Counted from the stretch's first letter, positions 31,343 through 40,981 are shown. The stretch is 64,000 nucleotides of DNA from Pseudomonas putida (GCF_028682175.1 NZ_JANHKS010000008.1:101102-165101), one strand, 5' to 3'. A program made the numbers and translations. The notes: a model not told the origin generated them from the letters alone.

Positions 31343-31414
31343 GTGTGACTCCTTGTCGCGATGGGCTATTACCCATCTCCCGAACGCCATGCTTTGGCAA
31401 GGCAAACGGTTTAC

Positions 31415-31505
31415 CTGTAGGAGTGAGCTTGCTCGCGATGGCGGTGTGTCAGCTTGAGTAGTCAGCACAGACAGGTTGCAATCGCGAGCAAGCTCACTCC
31501 TACAG
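31415..31505. repeat. REPIN between msuD-like and sfnR-like genes
   Basis: Inverted arms CTGTAGGAGTGAGCTTGCTC and inverse flank a short centre. This is the GAGTGAGCTTGCTCGCGA family, also present at 32838 and 49335. Confidence 0.9.
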
Positions 31506-31521
31506 GAGATGTGGAGATTTT

Positions 31522-32658
31522 CTATTTCTGCGGCGGCAGGTCGTTGGCGATCATCTCGCCGAAGGGCCCGGTCAGGTTGGTGATGCCGCGTCCGGCCAGG
31601 CTGCGGTACGGTTCTGGCAGCAGCGGGAAGACCAGTTCGGCGAAGCGATAGGCCTCTTCCAGGTGCGGGTAGCCGGAGAAGATGAAGCTCTCGATACCCA
31701 GGTCCGCGTATTCCTTGATCCGCGCGGCGACTTCCTCGGGGTTGCCCACCAGCGCCGTGCCCGCGCCGCCACGAACCAGGCCGACGCCGGCCCACAGGTT
31801 CGGTGCGATTTCCAGGTTGTCGCGCCGCCCGTCATGCAGCGCGGCCATGCGGCGCTGGCCTTCGGAATCGAAGCGCGAGAAGGATTTCTGCGCAGCGGCG
31901 ATGGTTTCGTCGCTGATGTGTTCGATCAGGGTGTTGGCGGCTTTCCACGCCTCCTCGCTGGTCTGGCGCACGATCACGTGCAGGCGGATACCGAATTTCA
32001 CGGTGCGGCCATTGCGGGCGGCGCGCTCGCGAATGTCGGCCAGTTTCTCGGCCACTGCCGCTGGCGGCTCGCCCCAGGTCAGGTACACGTCCACCTGTTC
32101 GGCGGCCAGTTCATGGGCCGCCTCGGAAGATCCGCCGAAATACAGCGGCGGGTAAGGCTTCTGGATCGGCGGGTACAGGGCCTTGGCGTTCTGCACTTTC
32201 AGATGCTTGCCTTCGAAATCCACCGCCTCGCCTTGCAGCACGCGGCGCCAGATCTTGAGGAATTCGTCGGTGACTTCGTAACGCTCGCTGTGATCGAGGA
32301 AGCTGCCGTCGCCACGGTTCTCGTCAGGGTCGCCACCGGTCACCACGTTGATCAGCAAGCGCCCGCCGGACAGCCGGTCCAGGGTCGCGGCCATGCGCGC
32401 GGATACGGTGGGCGAGATGATGCCCGGACGGATCGCCACCAGATACCGCAGGCGCTCGGTCAGCGGCACCAGGGCCGAGGCGATCACCCAGGAGTCTTCG
32501 CAGGAGCGGCCGGTGGGAATCAGCACACCGTGGTAACCCAGGTCGTCAGCGGCCTGCGCCACTTGCTTCAGGTAATTGAGCGTAACCGGGCGCGCGCCCT
32601 TGGTGGTGCCCAGGTAGTGGCCATCGCCGTGGGTCGGTAGAAACCAGAAAACATCCAT
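31522..32658 (-). CDS. msuD: FMNH2-dependent alkanesulfonate monooxygenase, MsuD/SsuD type
   Basis: A 378-residue luciferase-fold flavin monooxygenase that releases sulfite from alkanesulfonates, using FMNH2 from a partner reductase. Conserved segments include [58 protein letters not shown] and [18 protein letters not shown]. The C-terminus [18 protein letters not shown] resembles MsuD, which prefers methanesulfonate, more than SsuD. It is followed by the sfnR-like gene. The reductase gene (msuE or ssuE) is not in the window. Confidence 0.88.
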   Translation of the reverse strand: MDVFWFLPTHGDGHYLGTTKGARPVTLNYLKQVAQAADDLGYHGVLIPTGRSCEDSWVIASALVPLTERLRYLVAIRPGIISPTVSARMAATLDRLSGGRLLINVVTGGDPDENRGDGSFLDHSERYEVTDEFLKIWRRVLQGEAVDFEGKHLKVQNAKALYPPIQKPYPPLYFGGSSEAAHELAAEQVDVYLTWGEPPAAVAEKLADIRERAARNGRTVKFGIRLHVIVRQTSEEAWKAANTLIEHISDETIAAAQKSFSRFDSEGQRRMAALHDGRRDNLEIAPNLWAGVGLVRGGAGTALVGNPEEVAARIKEYADLGIESFIFSGYPHLEEAYRFAELVFPLLPEPYRSLAGRGITNLTGPFGEMIANDLPPQK

Positions 32659-32960
32659 GAGAAGTCCTTCGAGCAGAATCAGTGGCTTTTGGAATAAGTG
32701 GGGCTATTTATAGAGGCTGCGATTTATTCCGTAAAAGAACTGAATTCCATATTTTTAGAACTTAAAGAGATATGTCGGCATTTACGTTTTGAAACGTATG
32801 TTTTTCACAGGGTGATATTCTCTTGCCCTGCGCGCCCCTGTAGGAGTGAGCTTGCTCGCGATCGCGTTTGTTCAGGTAATGGATCGGTGATTGGCACTCC
32901 GCCATCGCGAGCAAGCTCACTCCTACAGGTCATTGTCCCAGCCTGACAAAAAGAACCCGC
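32659..32960. promoter_or_regulatory. Divergent spacer msuD / lysR with REPIN
   Basis: This 302-base gap contains an AT-rich half (32690-32820), which should hold both promoters, and a REPIN at 32838-32928 of the GAGTGAGCTTGCTCGCGA family. A near-palindrome ACGTTT-N2-AAACGT (32784-32797) could be a regulator site. No clear sigma-54 promoter element was found for msuD. Confidence 0.55.
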
Positions 32961-33875
32961 ATGACCACAAAAAAAGAAGCAGCACCCCTGCCCGAAGACC
33001 TGCGGGTATTCCTCACCGTGATTCGCAAATCCGGGTTCGCCGCCGCCGCCGAAGAACTCGGCCTGTCACCGGCCTACGTCAGCAAGCGCATCCAGATTCT
33101 GGAGACGACCCTGGCCACGCGCCTGCTGCATCGCACCAGCCGCAAGATCGCCCTCACCGAAGACGGCGAGCGGGTGCAGCGCTGGGCGGTGCGGATCCTT
33201 GAAGATTTCCAGTTGCTGCATGACGAATTGTCCGAGGCCCATCAGGCGCCACGGGGCAAACTGCACCTGTGCAGCTCCCTGGGCTTTGGCCGCAACCACG
33301 TCGCCCCGGCGATCTCGAAACTGGCCCGGGCCTACCCGGACCTGGAGGTGCGCCTGGACCTGTTCGACCGCGTGGTGGACATCGTCAGCGAAGGCTTCGA
33401 CCTGGAAATCCGCGTCGGCGACGACATCCCCGGCCAGCACATCGGCCGGCAGTTGGCGAGCAACCACCGCGTGCTTTGCGCAGCCCCCGACTACCTGGCC
33501 CGGCGTGGCACACCCACGCAACTGGCCGATCTCGAACAGCACGATTGCCTGGTCATCAAGGAGCGCGACAACGCCTTTGGCATCTGGCATGTGGAGCGCG
33601 ACGGGGTGCCGGAGACGGTGCGGGTCAGCGGGCCTCTGTCATCCAACAGCGGCGAGATCGTCCTGCAATGGGCGCTGGACGGGCGCGGGGTGCTGCACCG
33701 TTCGCTGTGGGATGTGAAGCCCTTTCTGGAGCAGGGCAGGCTGGTGCAGGTACTTCCCGAATACACCGAAACCGCCAACGTCTGGGCGGTGTACCCGACG
33801 CGGCTGGCCAGTTCCGGGAAGCTGCGGGTGTGCGTGGAGTTTTTGCAGGCACATTTTCAGGGGCTGTCGATCTGA
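32961..33875 (+). CDS. LysR-family regulator, DmlR-like group
   Basis: A 304-residue LysR regulator. The winged helix (about 14-72) is DLRVFLTVIRKSGFAAAAEELGLSPAYVSKRI in pieces, and the effector domain begins near 97 (GKLHLCSSLGFGRNHVAPAI). The pattern FDLEIRVGDDIPGQHIGRQL is typical of the DmlR/TtdR-like group. It is divergent from msuD, but that group usually governs organic acid genes, so control of msuD is uncertain. A REP arm follows its stop. Confidence 0.88.
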   Translation: MTTKKEAAPLPEDLRVFLTVIRKSGFAAAAEELGLSPAYVSKRIQILETTLATRLLHRTSRKIALTEDGERVQRWAVRILEDFQLLHDELSEAHQAPRGKLHLCSSLGFGRNHVAPAISKLARAYPDLEVRLDLFDRVVDIVSEGFDLEIRVGDDIPGQHIGRQLASNHRVLCAAPDYLARRGTPTQLADLEQHDCLVIKERDNAFGIWHVERDGVPETVRVSGPLSSNSGEIVLQWALDGRGVLHRSLWDVKPFLEQGRLVQVLPEYTETANVWAVYPTRLASSGKLRVCVEFLQAHFQGLSI

Positions 33876-33884
33876 CACCCCATT

Positions 33885-33914
33885 CCCGTAGCAGCACGGC
33901 TTGCCGGCGGGAGC
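33885..33914 (+). repeat. Single REP arm after the LysR gene
   Basis: A lone arm of the GTAGCAGCACGGCTTGCCGG family lies between the LysR stop and the pit terminator. Confidence 0.8.
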
Positions 33915-33926
33915 GATGCAGCAGGC

Positions 33927-33953
33927 AAAAAAAACAGGCGCCTGAGCGCCTGT
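33927..33953 (-). terminator. Rho-independent terminator of the pit gene
   Basis: On the minus strand an 8-bp stem ACAGGCGC/GCGCCTGT with a 4-base loop is followed by eight T. Confidence 0.92.
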
Positions 33954-33979
33954 GAAGGAGAGCACGGAAGCTCTGCAAA

Positions 33980-35584
33980 TCAGAAAATCTGGGTGAACAG
34001 CCAGTACAGTCCGCCGGACAGCAGGATCGCCGCAGGCAGGGTCAGGACCCAGGCCATGGCCAGGTTGCGCAGGGTGCGCATCTGCAGGCCCGAACCGTTG
34101 GCGGTCATGCTGCCAGCCACGCCCGAAGACAACACGTGGGTCGTCGACACCGGCAGGCCGTACATGTCGGCCGCACCGATGGTCAGCATCGCGACCACTT
34201 CGGCAGAGGCGCCCTGGGCGTAGGTCATGTGGGTCTTGCCGATCTTCTCACCGACGGTGACTACGATGCGCTTCCAGCCGACCATGGTGCCCAGGCCCAG
34301 CGCGATGGCGACCGCGATCTTGACCCACAGCGGGATGAAGCGGGTGGCGCTGTCGATCTGCTGCTTGAACAGCTGCACCTTGCCTTGGGTGTCGGCGTCG
34401 AAGTTGCCGACCTTGTTCTTGTCCATGATGCGAATGGCTTCGGACGTCAGGTACATGTCGTTACGCACGTTGGCCGTGGCCTCGGCAGGCACTTTGGCCA
34501 GCGAGCCGTAGCTTGCGACCTGGTCGCCGATCTTGCCGGCCATCACCGCCAGCGCAGGCACCAGCTCGGGAGTGGCCTGTTTGTCGCGGATGTACTCGGA
34601 CAGCGTCTTGCGCGAGTCGGCCGGGGCTGGCAACGGCGCAGCCTTGGTCAGCGCCTGCTGGGTCACTTGCGCCACGGCGGCGAACTGCACCGACTGGTCG
34701 GCCGGCATGGTGCGGTTCAGCGCGTAGGCCATCGGCAGGGTGCCGACCAGGATCAGCATGATCAGGCCCATGCCTTTCTGGCCATCGTTGGAGCCGTGGG
34801 CGAAGGACACGCCGGTGCAGGTCACGATCAGCAGGCCGCGAATCCACAGCGGCGGCGGGGTGTTGCCTTCCGGCGCCTTGTACAGCGCGCGATTCTTCAC
34901 GAAGGCGCGCAGGGCCAGAAGCAGCAGCGCGGCGCAGGTGAAGCCCACCAGGGGCGATAGCAGCAGCGAGTAGCCGATCTTGGTCGCCTGGGTCCAGTCC
35001 ACGCCGCTGGTGCCGTCACGGCCGTGCATCAGCGCGTTGGCCACGCCCACGCCGATGATCGAACCGATCAGGGTGTGCGACGACGATGCTGGCAGGCCCA
35101 GCCACCAGGTGCCCAGGTTCCACAGGATGGCGGCGATCAACAGGGCGAAGATCATCGCGTAGCCGGCCGACGAGCCGACCTGCAGGATCAGTTCCACCGG
35201 CAACAGCGCGATGATGCCGAACGCCACGGCGCCGCTGGAGAACAGCACGCCCAGGAAGTTGAACGCACCGGACCAGACCACCGCAAAGTTCGGCGGCAGG
35301 GAGTGGGTGTAGATGACCGTTGCCACCGCGTTGGCGGTGTCATGGAAGCCGTTGACGAACTCGAAGCCCAGGGCGATCAGCAGCGCGACGCCCAGCAGCA
35401 GGAACGGCACCCAGGTGGTGACGACCGTGCCCAGCTCATCCATGTCCGATTTCAGGCTGTAGGCCGTGTAGAGCAGGCCCAGGCCGAGGACGGCGAAGAA
35501 GATCACCATCGTCAGGATGCCGGGCTTGCGGCCGAATTGGGAGCTAAGGCTCGGTGAGCCTTGAGCCATAGAGGGGGTCGCCAT
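33980..35584 (-). CDS. pitA: Low-affinity inorganic phosphate transporter, Pit family
   Basis: A 534-residue proton-coupled metal-phosphate symporter with about ten membrane segments. The two inverted Pit signature motifs are visible: GFHDTANAVATVIYT near residue 78 and FAHGSNDGQKGMGLI near 263. A soluble loop of about 120 residues (300-420) separates the halves, as in gamma-proteobacterial members. No phoU-like gene adjoins it. Confidence 0.93.
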   Translation of the reverse strand: MATPSMAQGSPSLSSQFGRKPGILTMVIFFAVLGLGLLYTAYSLKSDMDELGTVVTTWVPFLLLGVALLIALGFEFVNGFHDTANAVATVIYTHSLPPNFAVVWSGAFNFLGVLFSSGAVAFGIIALLPVELILQVGSSAGYAMIFALLIAAILWNLGTWWLGLPASSSHTLIGSIIGVGVANALMHGRDGTSGVDWTQATKIGYSLLLSPLVGFTCAALLLLALRAFVKNRALYKAPEGNTPPPLWIRGLLIVTCTGVSFAHGSNDGQKGMGLIMLILVGTLPMAYALNRTMPADQSVQFAAVAQVTQQALTKAAPLPAPADSRKTLSEYIRDKQATPELVPALAVMAGKIGDQVASYGSLAKVPAEATANVRNDMYLTSEAIRIMDKNKVGNFDADTQGKVQLFKQQIDSATRFIPLWVKIAVAIALGLGTMVGWKRIVVTVGEKIGKTHMTYAQGASAEVVAMLTIGAADMYGLPVSTTHVLSSGVAGSMTANGSGLQMRTLRNLAMAWVLTLPAAILLSGGLYWLFTQIF

Positions 35585-35702
35585 GATTCACAATCCTGTT
35601 GAGATGGGATGGTGAATATCTTCATTACAAAATGTGACAGAGATACGACGCAGGTCAGCAAGACCGCGTATTTATTGGCTGTAAGCGATTAACGGGCTTC
35701 AA

Positions 35703-35728
35703 AAAAATGGCGTCAAAGGGCCATTTTT
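35703..35728 (-). terminator. Terminator of the zntB-like gene
   Basis: The stem AAAAATGGC/GCCATTTTT with an 8-base loop is flanked by an A-run that reads as a T-run on the minus strand. It lies between zntB and the pit start. Confidence 0.75.
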
Positions 35729-35769
35729 CTTTCAGGAAGACTCAATGTGAGTGGGCGCTTGTCGCCAGG

Positions 35770-36786
35770 TCAATAATCCCGACTCTTGCGAAATGCCCAG
35801 CGCCCGGCGATGAAGGTGAACGACGCCACCAGTGCCACCAGCACCCAGAAGCCATGGGGATCGGTGGCCAGCGGAATGCCGCCGACGTTCATGCCGAAGA
35901 AACCCGCCACGATGTTGATCGGCAGGGCCAGCACCGTGACCACGGTCAGGGTGAACAGCGTGCGGCTGCTCTGTTCGTTGAGGTTGGCGGCGATTTCCTC
36001 CTGCAACAGCTTGATCCGCTCGCCCAGGGCGGTGAGGTCGCTGATGACCAGCGCCGACTCTTCGGTTGACTGGCGCAGCTCCTGCAAGTCCTCTTCCAGC
36101 AGCCATTGCGGCGGTCGGTGCAGCAGGCGCATCAGTGAGCCAGGCTCCAGCGCCAGCAGGCGTTGCAGGCGCACCAGCACCCGGCGCATGGTGCCAAGTT
36201 CGGTGCGGTTGTTGCTCAGGCGCTGGGACAGGAGCTGGTCTTCGATCTTGTCGACGCTGATGCTGGTCTTGCGCATGAACTGCGCCAGCACTTCGCTCTG
36301 GTCGCGCAGCAGGTGCGCCAGCAGTTCCAGCGGCGAGCGGAAGGTCTCGCCGCGCTTGACCGAGGAGCGCAGCTTGTCCACCGAGCGCAGCGGCTGATGG
36401 CGAGCGGAAATCATCAGGTTGCCGCGTACGCAGACCCACATCGTGGCGATGTCGGTCGAGACCCGGTTGAAGTCGAACACCACGTCGTTGACCACCGCCA
36501 GCAGCGCCGAGTCGACGTGCTCGATGCGGGTCGAGCGCGAGCCTTCATGCAGCGCTTCGAGAAATTCGTCGGGTAAATCCAGATTCGTCTTGAGCCAGCG
36601 CTCGCAACTGGCGTGGGCCAGGTTCAGGTGCAGCCAGATGAATTCCCCGGGCTCGGCGGGGTTGCGCAGGAATTCCAGCGCAGTGGCCGAATCAATCTCG
36701 CGCCCCGGCTCATCGATACGGAAACGGAATCCATACAGCAGACCGAAGATGTCAGAGTCCTGATGCCGGGCAATGCTTTGATTCAT
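35770..36786 (-). CDS. zntB: CorA-family zinc transporter ZntB
   Basis: A 338-residue divalent cation transporter. The cytoplasmic N-terminal funnel and long helix are followed by two C-terminal membrane helices (about 275-296 and 308-328). The signature between them is GMNVGGIPL, the GMN motif with the GGIP extension that marks ZntB rather than CorA magnesium channels. The start MNQSIARH has a weak ribosome site; an extension to 36840 lacks any. Zinc specificity is inferred from family. Confidence 0.87.
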   Translation of the reverse strand: MNQSIARHQDSDIFGLLYGFRFRIDEPGREIDSATALEFLRNPAEPGEFIWLHLNLAHASCERWLKTNLDLPDEFLEALHEGSRSTRIEHVDSALLAVVNDVVFDFNRVSTDIATMWVCVRGNLMISARHQPLRSVDKLRSSVKRGETFRSPLELLAHLLRDQSEVLAQFMRKTSISVDKIEDQLLSQRLSNNRTELGTMRRVLVRLQRLLALEPGSLMRLLHRPPQWLLEEDLQELRQSTEESALVISDLTALGERIKLLQEEIAANLNEQSSRTLFTLTVVTVLALPINIVAGFFGMNVGGIPLATDPHGFWVLVALVASFTFIAGRWAFRKSRDY

Positions 36787-36909
36787 GAGGGCTCGCAGGC
36801 GATGCGTGCCGCTGGGGCACGGGGCTGAAAGCGGCATCATCGCAAGCGGTTTTGACAGTTTTGTGACGGTTTGTATCGCAAGGTTACGATTTCATTTACC
36901 GGCGACGTC

Positions 36910-37743
36910 TTACACCATCGCCAGGCGCTTTTTACGAATCGGTGCCGGCCACGAAGTGTTTATCAGCAGCTCGTCCTCGATGCTCAGTTCGATCCTTGCA
37001 GCATCGGCGTTGAGCTGGATGTGCAGGGGATCCACCGCCTTGGGGATAGCGATCACACCTTCCTGACGGATTACCCAGGCCAGGCTGATCTGCGCGGGAG
37101 TGGCGTTGTGCTGCTCGGCGATCTGCATCAGCGCCGGGTTCATCAGCAGGTCACCCGCCTGGCCGATGGGGCAGTAGGCCATGAGTGGCATCAGGGCGTT
37201 TTGCATCCAGGGAATGAGGTCGTATTCGATGCCGCGTTCGGCGGGGTTGTACAGCACCTGGTTGGTGGCGCAGGGCGTGCCCGAGGCGATGGTGTCGAGT
37301 TCCAGCAGGTCCGAGACGTCGAAGTTCGATACGCCCCAACGACCGATCTTGCCCGCCACGCGCAGGCCTTCGAAGGCTTCGACGGTTTCTTCCAGTGGGT
37401 AGGAACCTGGCCAGTGCAGCAGGTAGAGGTCGATGTGGTCGGTTTTCATGCGCTGCAGGCTGCGTTCGCAAGCGGCGATCACGCCTTTGCTGCTGGCGTT
37501 GTGGGGGTAGACCTTGCTCACCAGCGTGACCTGATCGCGCCTGCCGGCGATGGCCTGGCCGACCACTTCTTCGGCACCGCCTTCGCCGTACATTTCGGCG
37601 GTGTCGATCAGGGTCAGGCCCTGTTCGATGCCGTGTTGCAGGGCGGCTACTTCGGCCTGTCGCTGGGCGCGATCTTCGCCCATGTGCCAGGTGCCCTGGC
37701 CGATGACGGGAACGGTTTTGTCTGCCAGTTGCATCGTGCGCAT
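36910..37743 (-). CDS. Aldo/keto reductase
   Basis: A 277-residue NADPH-dependent TIM-barrel oxidoreductase. The catalytic tetrad is present: D47 in IDTAEMYG, Y52, K77 in SKVYPHNAS and H110 in LYLLHWPGS. The cofactor-binding end VIAIPKAVDPLHIQLN is conserved. The ATG follows GGAGG. The substrate is unknown and the gene stands alone. Confidence 0.93.
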   Translation of the reverse strand: MRTMQLADKTVPVIGQGTWHMGEDRAQRQAEVAALQHGIEQGLTLIDTAEMYGEGGAEEVVGQAIAGRRDQVTLVSKVYPHNASSKGVIAACERSLQRMKTDHIDLYLLHWPGSYPLEETVEAFEGLRVAGKIGRWGVSNFDVSDLLELDTIASGTPCATNQVLYNPAERGIEYDLIPWMQNALMPLMAYCPIGQAGDLLMNPALMQIAEQHNATPAQISLAWVIRQEGVIAIPKAVDPLHIQLNADAARIELSIEDELLINTSWPAPIRKKRLAMV

Positions 37744-38215
37744 GGGGTGCCTCCTGCCGGGTGGGTATAGAGAGATGAGGCAGTGTAGGCGGGCGAGGGT
37801 TCAATTGCATGTGCGCGGCACGGCACATGATCGTTCCCACGCTCCGCGTGGTAACGGCTTTAGTGACGCTCTGCGTCGTTGGGTGACTTTGGGATCGGGT
37901 GTATATCCGTTTTCGCGGTGGTTTTGGCTTAGGGTTTCGCCCCTTACGGGCGACCTACTTTCTTTCGGGAAAGTAGGCAAACCATTTGCGACAGGCTGGG
38001 GTCCTCCTTCGTCGGACTTCCCTCGACTCCGGCGCCGTTCCGGGGGCACGCCGTGATGGGCCGTCCCTGGCCCGCACGGCTTTCGCGGCTCCTGCCGCTC
38101 ATCCCCCTCCACGACACCTGCGCTCGGCCTGGCGCCTTGACGTCGCATTCTGCGGCGTTTGTGCCATCGCGCACCAAGATCAAAAGCAAGATCAAAATCT
38201 TTGGTTGTACACCGC
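37744..38215. repeat. Spacer with tandem hairpins, probable dispersed intergenic element
   Basis: No credible gene lies here. Two adjacent hairpins stand out at 37937-37953 (TCGCCC/GGGCGA) and 37954-37977 (CCTACTTTC/GAAAGTAGG). They are followed by about 200 bases of GC-rich sequence. From memory, similar stretches are scattered in intergenic regions of many Pseudomonas genomes and are often miscalled as small genes; this cannot be checked here. Confidence 0.5.
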
Positions 38216-38455
38216 CCCGTAGCAGCACGGCTTGCCGGCGGGAGCGATCTCAAGGGCGCCATCGCTAGCAAGCTCACTCCTACAAGGTTGAGGTGACGAC
38301 ACCCGTAGCAGTCCGGCTTGCCGGCGGGAGCGATCTCAAGGGCGCCATCGCGGGCAAGCGCGCTCCTACGGGGTTGAGGTGACGACACCCGTAGCAGTCC
38401 GGCTTGCGGGAGTCGGCGATTTTGAGGGCGCCGTTGCAAGCAAGCCATGCCGCTA
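38216..38455. repeat. Tandem array of 86-bp hybrid REP units (2.8 copies)
   Basis: Units begin at 38216, 38302 and 38388, each with CCCGTAGCAG. The first two are exactly 86 bases. Each unit joins a GTAGCAG...GGCTTGCCGGC arm to an inverted arm of another REP family: GAGTGAGCTTGCT type in unit 1 and GAGCGCGCTTGCCC type in unit 2. Unit 3 has diverged and runs into the stop codon of the outer-membrane factor gene. Confidence 0.85.
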
Positions 38456-39877
38456 CCGGTGGCTGCCTTCCCAACCACCACCCAGCGCCAGGAACAGGTC
38501 GATCTGTCCCATCGCTACCTGGGTGTTGGCGGCTGACAGCTGGGCGGTGACGTCGGTGTAGGTGCGGGTCGCCTGCAGGTCGGCCAGGAAGGATTCGCGG
38601 CCAGCCACGAAGAAGCGGTGGATCTGGTCGGCGGCCTGTTTGGCGGACTGTTCGGCGTCGGCCAGGGCGTCGCGGCGTTCGAGCAGGGCGGTGTATTGCG
38701 ACAGGCTGGTCTGGGCTTCGCGGATCGCATTGAGCACCACGCCATCGAAGTGCGCCAGGGCCGCCTGGTTCGAGGCTTCGGCCATGTGGATGCGGGCGCG
38801 GGCGCCGTTGGACGGGATGGTCCAGTTGATCACGCCGCCAAAGCCCCAGCGGTTGGTCGAGGGCTCGCCCAATTCCTTGAGGATGCCGACGGTGCCGACG
38901 GTCGCGCCGATGCTGATGTCCGGATACAGCTCGCCGGTGGCCACGCCAATCGCGGCGCTGGACACTGCCAGGCGGCGCTCGGCCTGACGCACGTCCGGGC
39001 GGCGTTTGAGCAGCGCGGCGCCGTCACCAACTGGCATCACCTGGGCGATATGCGGCAGCTCGGCGCAGTCGGCCACGCCCTTGGGCAATTGCTCCAGCGG
39101 CTTGGCCAGCAGCATCGACAGGCGGTACAACCCGGCCTTTTGCGCCGCGTCATAGCGAGGCAGTTCGGCGCGCAGGGATTTGAACTGGGTCTGCGTGCGG
39201 GTCACCTGCGTTTCGTCGCCACGCCCGGCATCGCGCAGGCGCTGGGTCAGGTCGACGCTCTGTTTTTGCAGGTCCAGCGAGTGCAGGGCGATGTTGCGTT
39301 CTTCATTGGCCGCGCAGATTTGCGTGTAGGAACGCACGACATCGGCCACCAGAGTGATTCGCGCCGTGTCCGCCGCCGCCTGGGCCGCATCGGTGTTGGC
39401 CTGGGCCGCTTCGATACCCCGCTGCAGCACGCCGAACAGGTCGAACTGGTAAGAAGTGGTCAGGCCGACGTCGGCGACGTTGGCAACCGGGACTTTTTCC
39501 GGCAACAGAAACGCCTGCCCGGCTTCCTGCAGGCGCTGGACTCCGGCCTTGGCGGTGTTGGTAAAACCACCGGCGGCATCAGCTTCGTCGGTCTGGTAAC
39601 GGGCGCGCTGCAGGTTGGCCGCCGCGACGCGCAGGTCGGTGCTGGACACCAGCGCCTGACGCACCAGTTCGTCGAGTTTCGGATCGTGATACAGCCGCCA
39701 CCAGTCCGCTGGCACCGGGGCCGACACCACGTTCGACGACGATCCGGCGATCTCGCCCTGCAGGTCCGCGCGGTTCACGGCGGCGTCCTTGGGCAGTTTG
39801 TAATCGGGGCCAACCACAGTGCACGCCGACAGGAGCATGCCTAAACCGACGGTCAGCAGCCGCGCGCTGTGTTTCAT
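38453..39877 (-). CDS. Outer-membrane efflux lipoprotein (OprM/NodT family)
   Basis: A 474-residue outer-membrane factor of tripartite efflux. The signal peptide ends in the lipobox LLSAC with C19 as the acylated residue. Two duplicated OEP halves with long helices follow (for example ARYQTDEADAAGG, and FDLFGVLQRGIEAAQANTDAA). Its start overlaps the hlyD-type gene end by 4 bases. The TAG stop lies in the adjoining REP unit. It is the last gene of the MarR-FUSC-DUF1656-HlyD-OMF operon. Confidence 0.93.
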   Translation of the reverse strand: MKHSARLLTVGLGMLLSACTVVGPDYKLPKDAAVNRADLQGEIAGSSSNVVSAPVPADWWRLYHDPKLDELVRQALVSSTDLRVAAANLQRARYQTDEADAAGGFTNTAKAGVQRLQEAGQAFLLPEKVPVANVADVGLTTSYQFDLFGVLQRGIEAAQANTDAAQAAADTARITLVADVVRSYTQICAANEERNIALHSLDLQKQSVDLTQRLRDAGRGDETQVTRTQTQFKSLRAELPRYDAAQKAGLYRLSMLLAKPLEQLPKGVADCAELPHIAQVMPVGDGAALLKRRPDVRQAERRLAVSSAAIGVATGELYPDISIGATVGTVGILKELGEPSTNRWGFGGVINWTIPSNGARARIHMAEASNQAALAHFDGVVLNAIREAQTSLSQYTALLERRDALADAEQSAKQAADQIHRFFVAGRESFLADLQATRTYTDVTAQLSAANTQVAMGQIDLFLALGGGWEGSHR

Positions 39878-40770
39878 TGCGCGGCTCCTTTGTCGTTGGC
39901 CTTGGCCTCGTCGATGATCGACACCGTGGCGGTACGCCCGGCGATCATGCGGAAATCCTGCGGCACTTCGTCAAAGGCGATGCGCACCGGAATCCGCTGG
40001 GCCAGACGCACCCAGCTGAACGCCGGGTTGACGTTGGGCAGCAGGTTCGAGCCGCTGCTGCGGTCGCGGTCTTCGATACCGGCGACGATGCTCACCACGT
40101 GGCCGCGCAGGCGGGCGTTGTCGCCGATTACGCGGATGTCCACGGCCGAGCCGATGTGGATGCCGTCCAGCTTGGTTTCTTCGAAGTAGCCGTCGATGTG
40201 GTACGAGGCGCTGTCGACCACCGACAGCACCGGACGCCCGGCACTGACGAACTCGCGGTCCCGTGGCGCACGGTCGTTGAGGTAGCCGTCCACCGGGCTG
40301 CGGATCACCGAGCGATCCAGGTTCAGTTGCGCGGCATCCACCGCCACCTGGGCCTCGTTCAACGCCGACAGCGCGCGGGCTTCCTTGGACTGGCTTTCTT
40401 CCAGTTGCTCGCGGGCCACCAGGTTGCCCAGGCCACGGTTGCGCTTGTTCTCGCGCTGGGCCTGTTCCCAGGTCTCCTTGCGCTCGGCCACGGTCGCCTG
40501 GGCCTGGCGCAGGGCCAGACGGAAGCGGTCCTGGTCGATGGTGAACAGCACCTGGCCCTTGGTGATCGCCTGGTTGTCGGTGACCGAGACTTTCTCGATC
40601 AGCCCGGACACGTCCGGGGCGATCTGGATCACGTCGGCACGGATATGGCCGTCGCGGGTCCAGGGCGCGTACATGTAATACATCACCATGCGCCAGACGA
40701 CGATGGCGGCGAGGATGACGACCAGCAGTGTCAGGACCACACGGCCCAGAGTCAGTAGAGGTTTTTTCAT
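39874..40770 (-). CDS. HlyD-type periplasmic adaptor (AaeA-like)
   Basis: A 298-residue membrane-fusion protein. An N-terminal helix (about 10-32) is followed by the AaeA-like segment YAPWTRDGHIRADVIQIAPD, a barrel-sandwich lipoyl domain, a helical hairpin (about 75-140) and a beta-barrel. It bridges the FUSC inner-membrane pump and the OMF. It starts one base before the DUF1656 stop region and overlaps the OMF gene by 4 bases. Confidence 0.94.
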   Translation of the reverse strand: MKKPLLTLGRVVLTLLVVILAAIVVWRMVMYYMYAPWTRDGHIRADVIQIAPDVSGLIEKVSVTDNQAITKGQVLFTIDQDRFRLALRQAQATVAERKETWEQAQRENKRNRGLGNLVAREQLEESQSKEARALSALNEAQVAVDAAQLNLDRSVIRSPVDGYLNDRAPRDREFVSAGRPVLSVVDSASYHIDGYFEETKLDGIHIGSAVDIRVIGDNARLRGHVVSIVAGIEDRDRSSGSNLLPNVNPAFSWVRLAQRIPVRIAFDEVPQDFRMIAGRTATVSIIDEAKANDKGAAQ

Positions 40771-40771
40771 T

Positions 40772-40981
40772 TCAGCTCATCAGGTAGCGACTGAGGGTAT
40801 CCACAACGCCGAGCAGCAGGGCGTACAGACCGACGTTGAACAAAGCCCGGTGCCAGACCAGGCGGTAGAAGTGGACACGCGACAGCACGGCGTGGACCAC
40901 CAGGAAAATCACATAGGCGATGCCCATCAGCACCAGAAAGGTCGGCAGGAAAATCCCGCTGATATCCAGATCACCAATCAC
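40772..40981 (-). CDS. DUF1656 small membrane protein
   Basis: A 69-residue protein with two membrane helices (about 8-30 and 44-64). It contains FYRLVWHRALFNVGLY, the hallmark of DUF1656/AaeX-like proteins. It overlaps the FUSC gene by 4 bases. Such proteins accompany AaeAB-type aromatic acid pumps; the exact role is not known. Confidence 0.9.
   Translation of the reverse strand: MIGDLDISGIFLPTFLVLMGIAYVIFLVVHAVLSRVHFYRLVWHRALFNVGLYALLLGVVDTLSRYLMS

Noticed and set aside
31343..31795. N-terminal extension of the SfnR-like regulator
   Set aside because: It would translate a REPIN and antisense msuD sequence; AAGGAG before 31342 marks the true start.
38216..38455. Possible CRISPR array (regular 86-base period)
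   Set aside because: There are fewer than three intact units, the repeated part spans the whole period with no variable spacers, and the units are REP arms.
37801..38481. Open frames in the repeat-rich spacer
   Set aside because: They run through REP units and hairpins; such frames are commonly miscalled.
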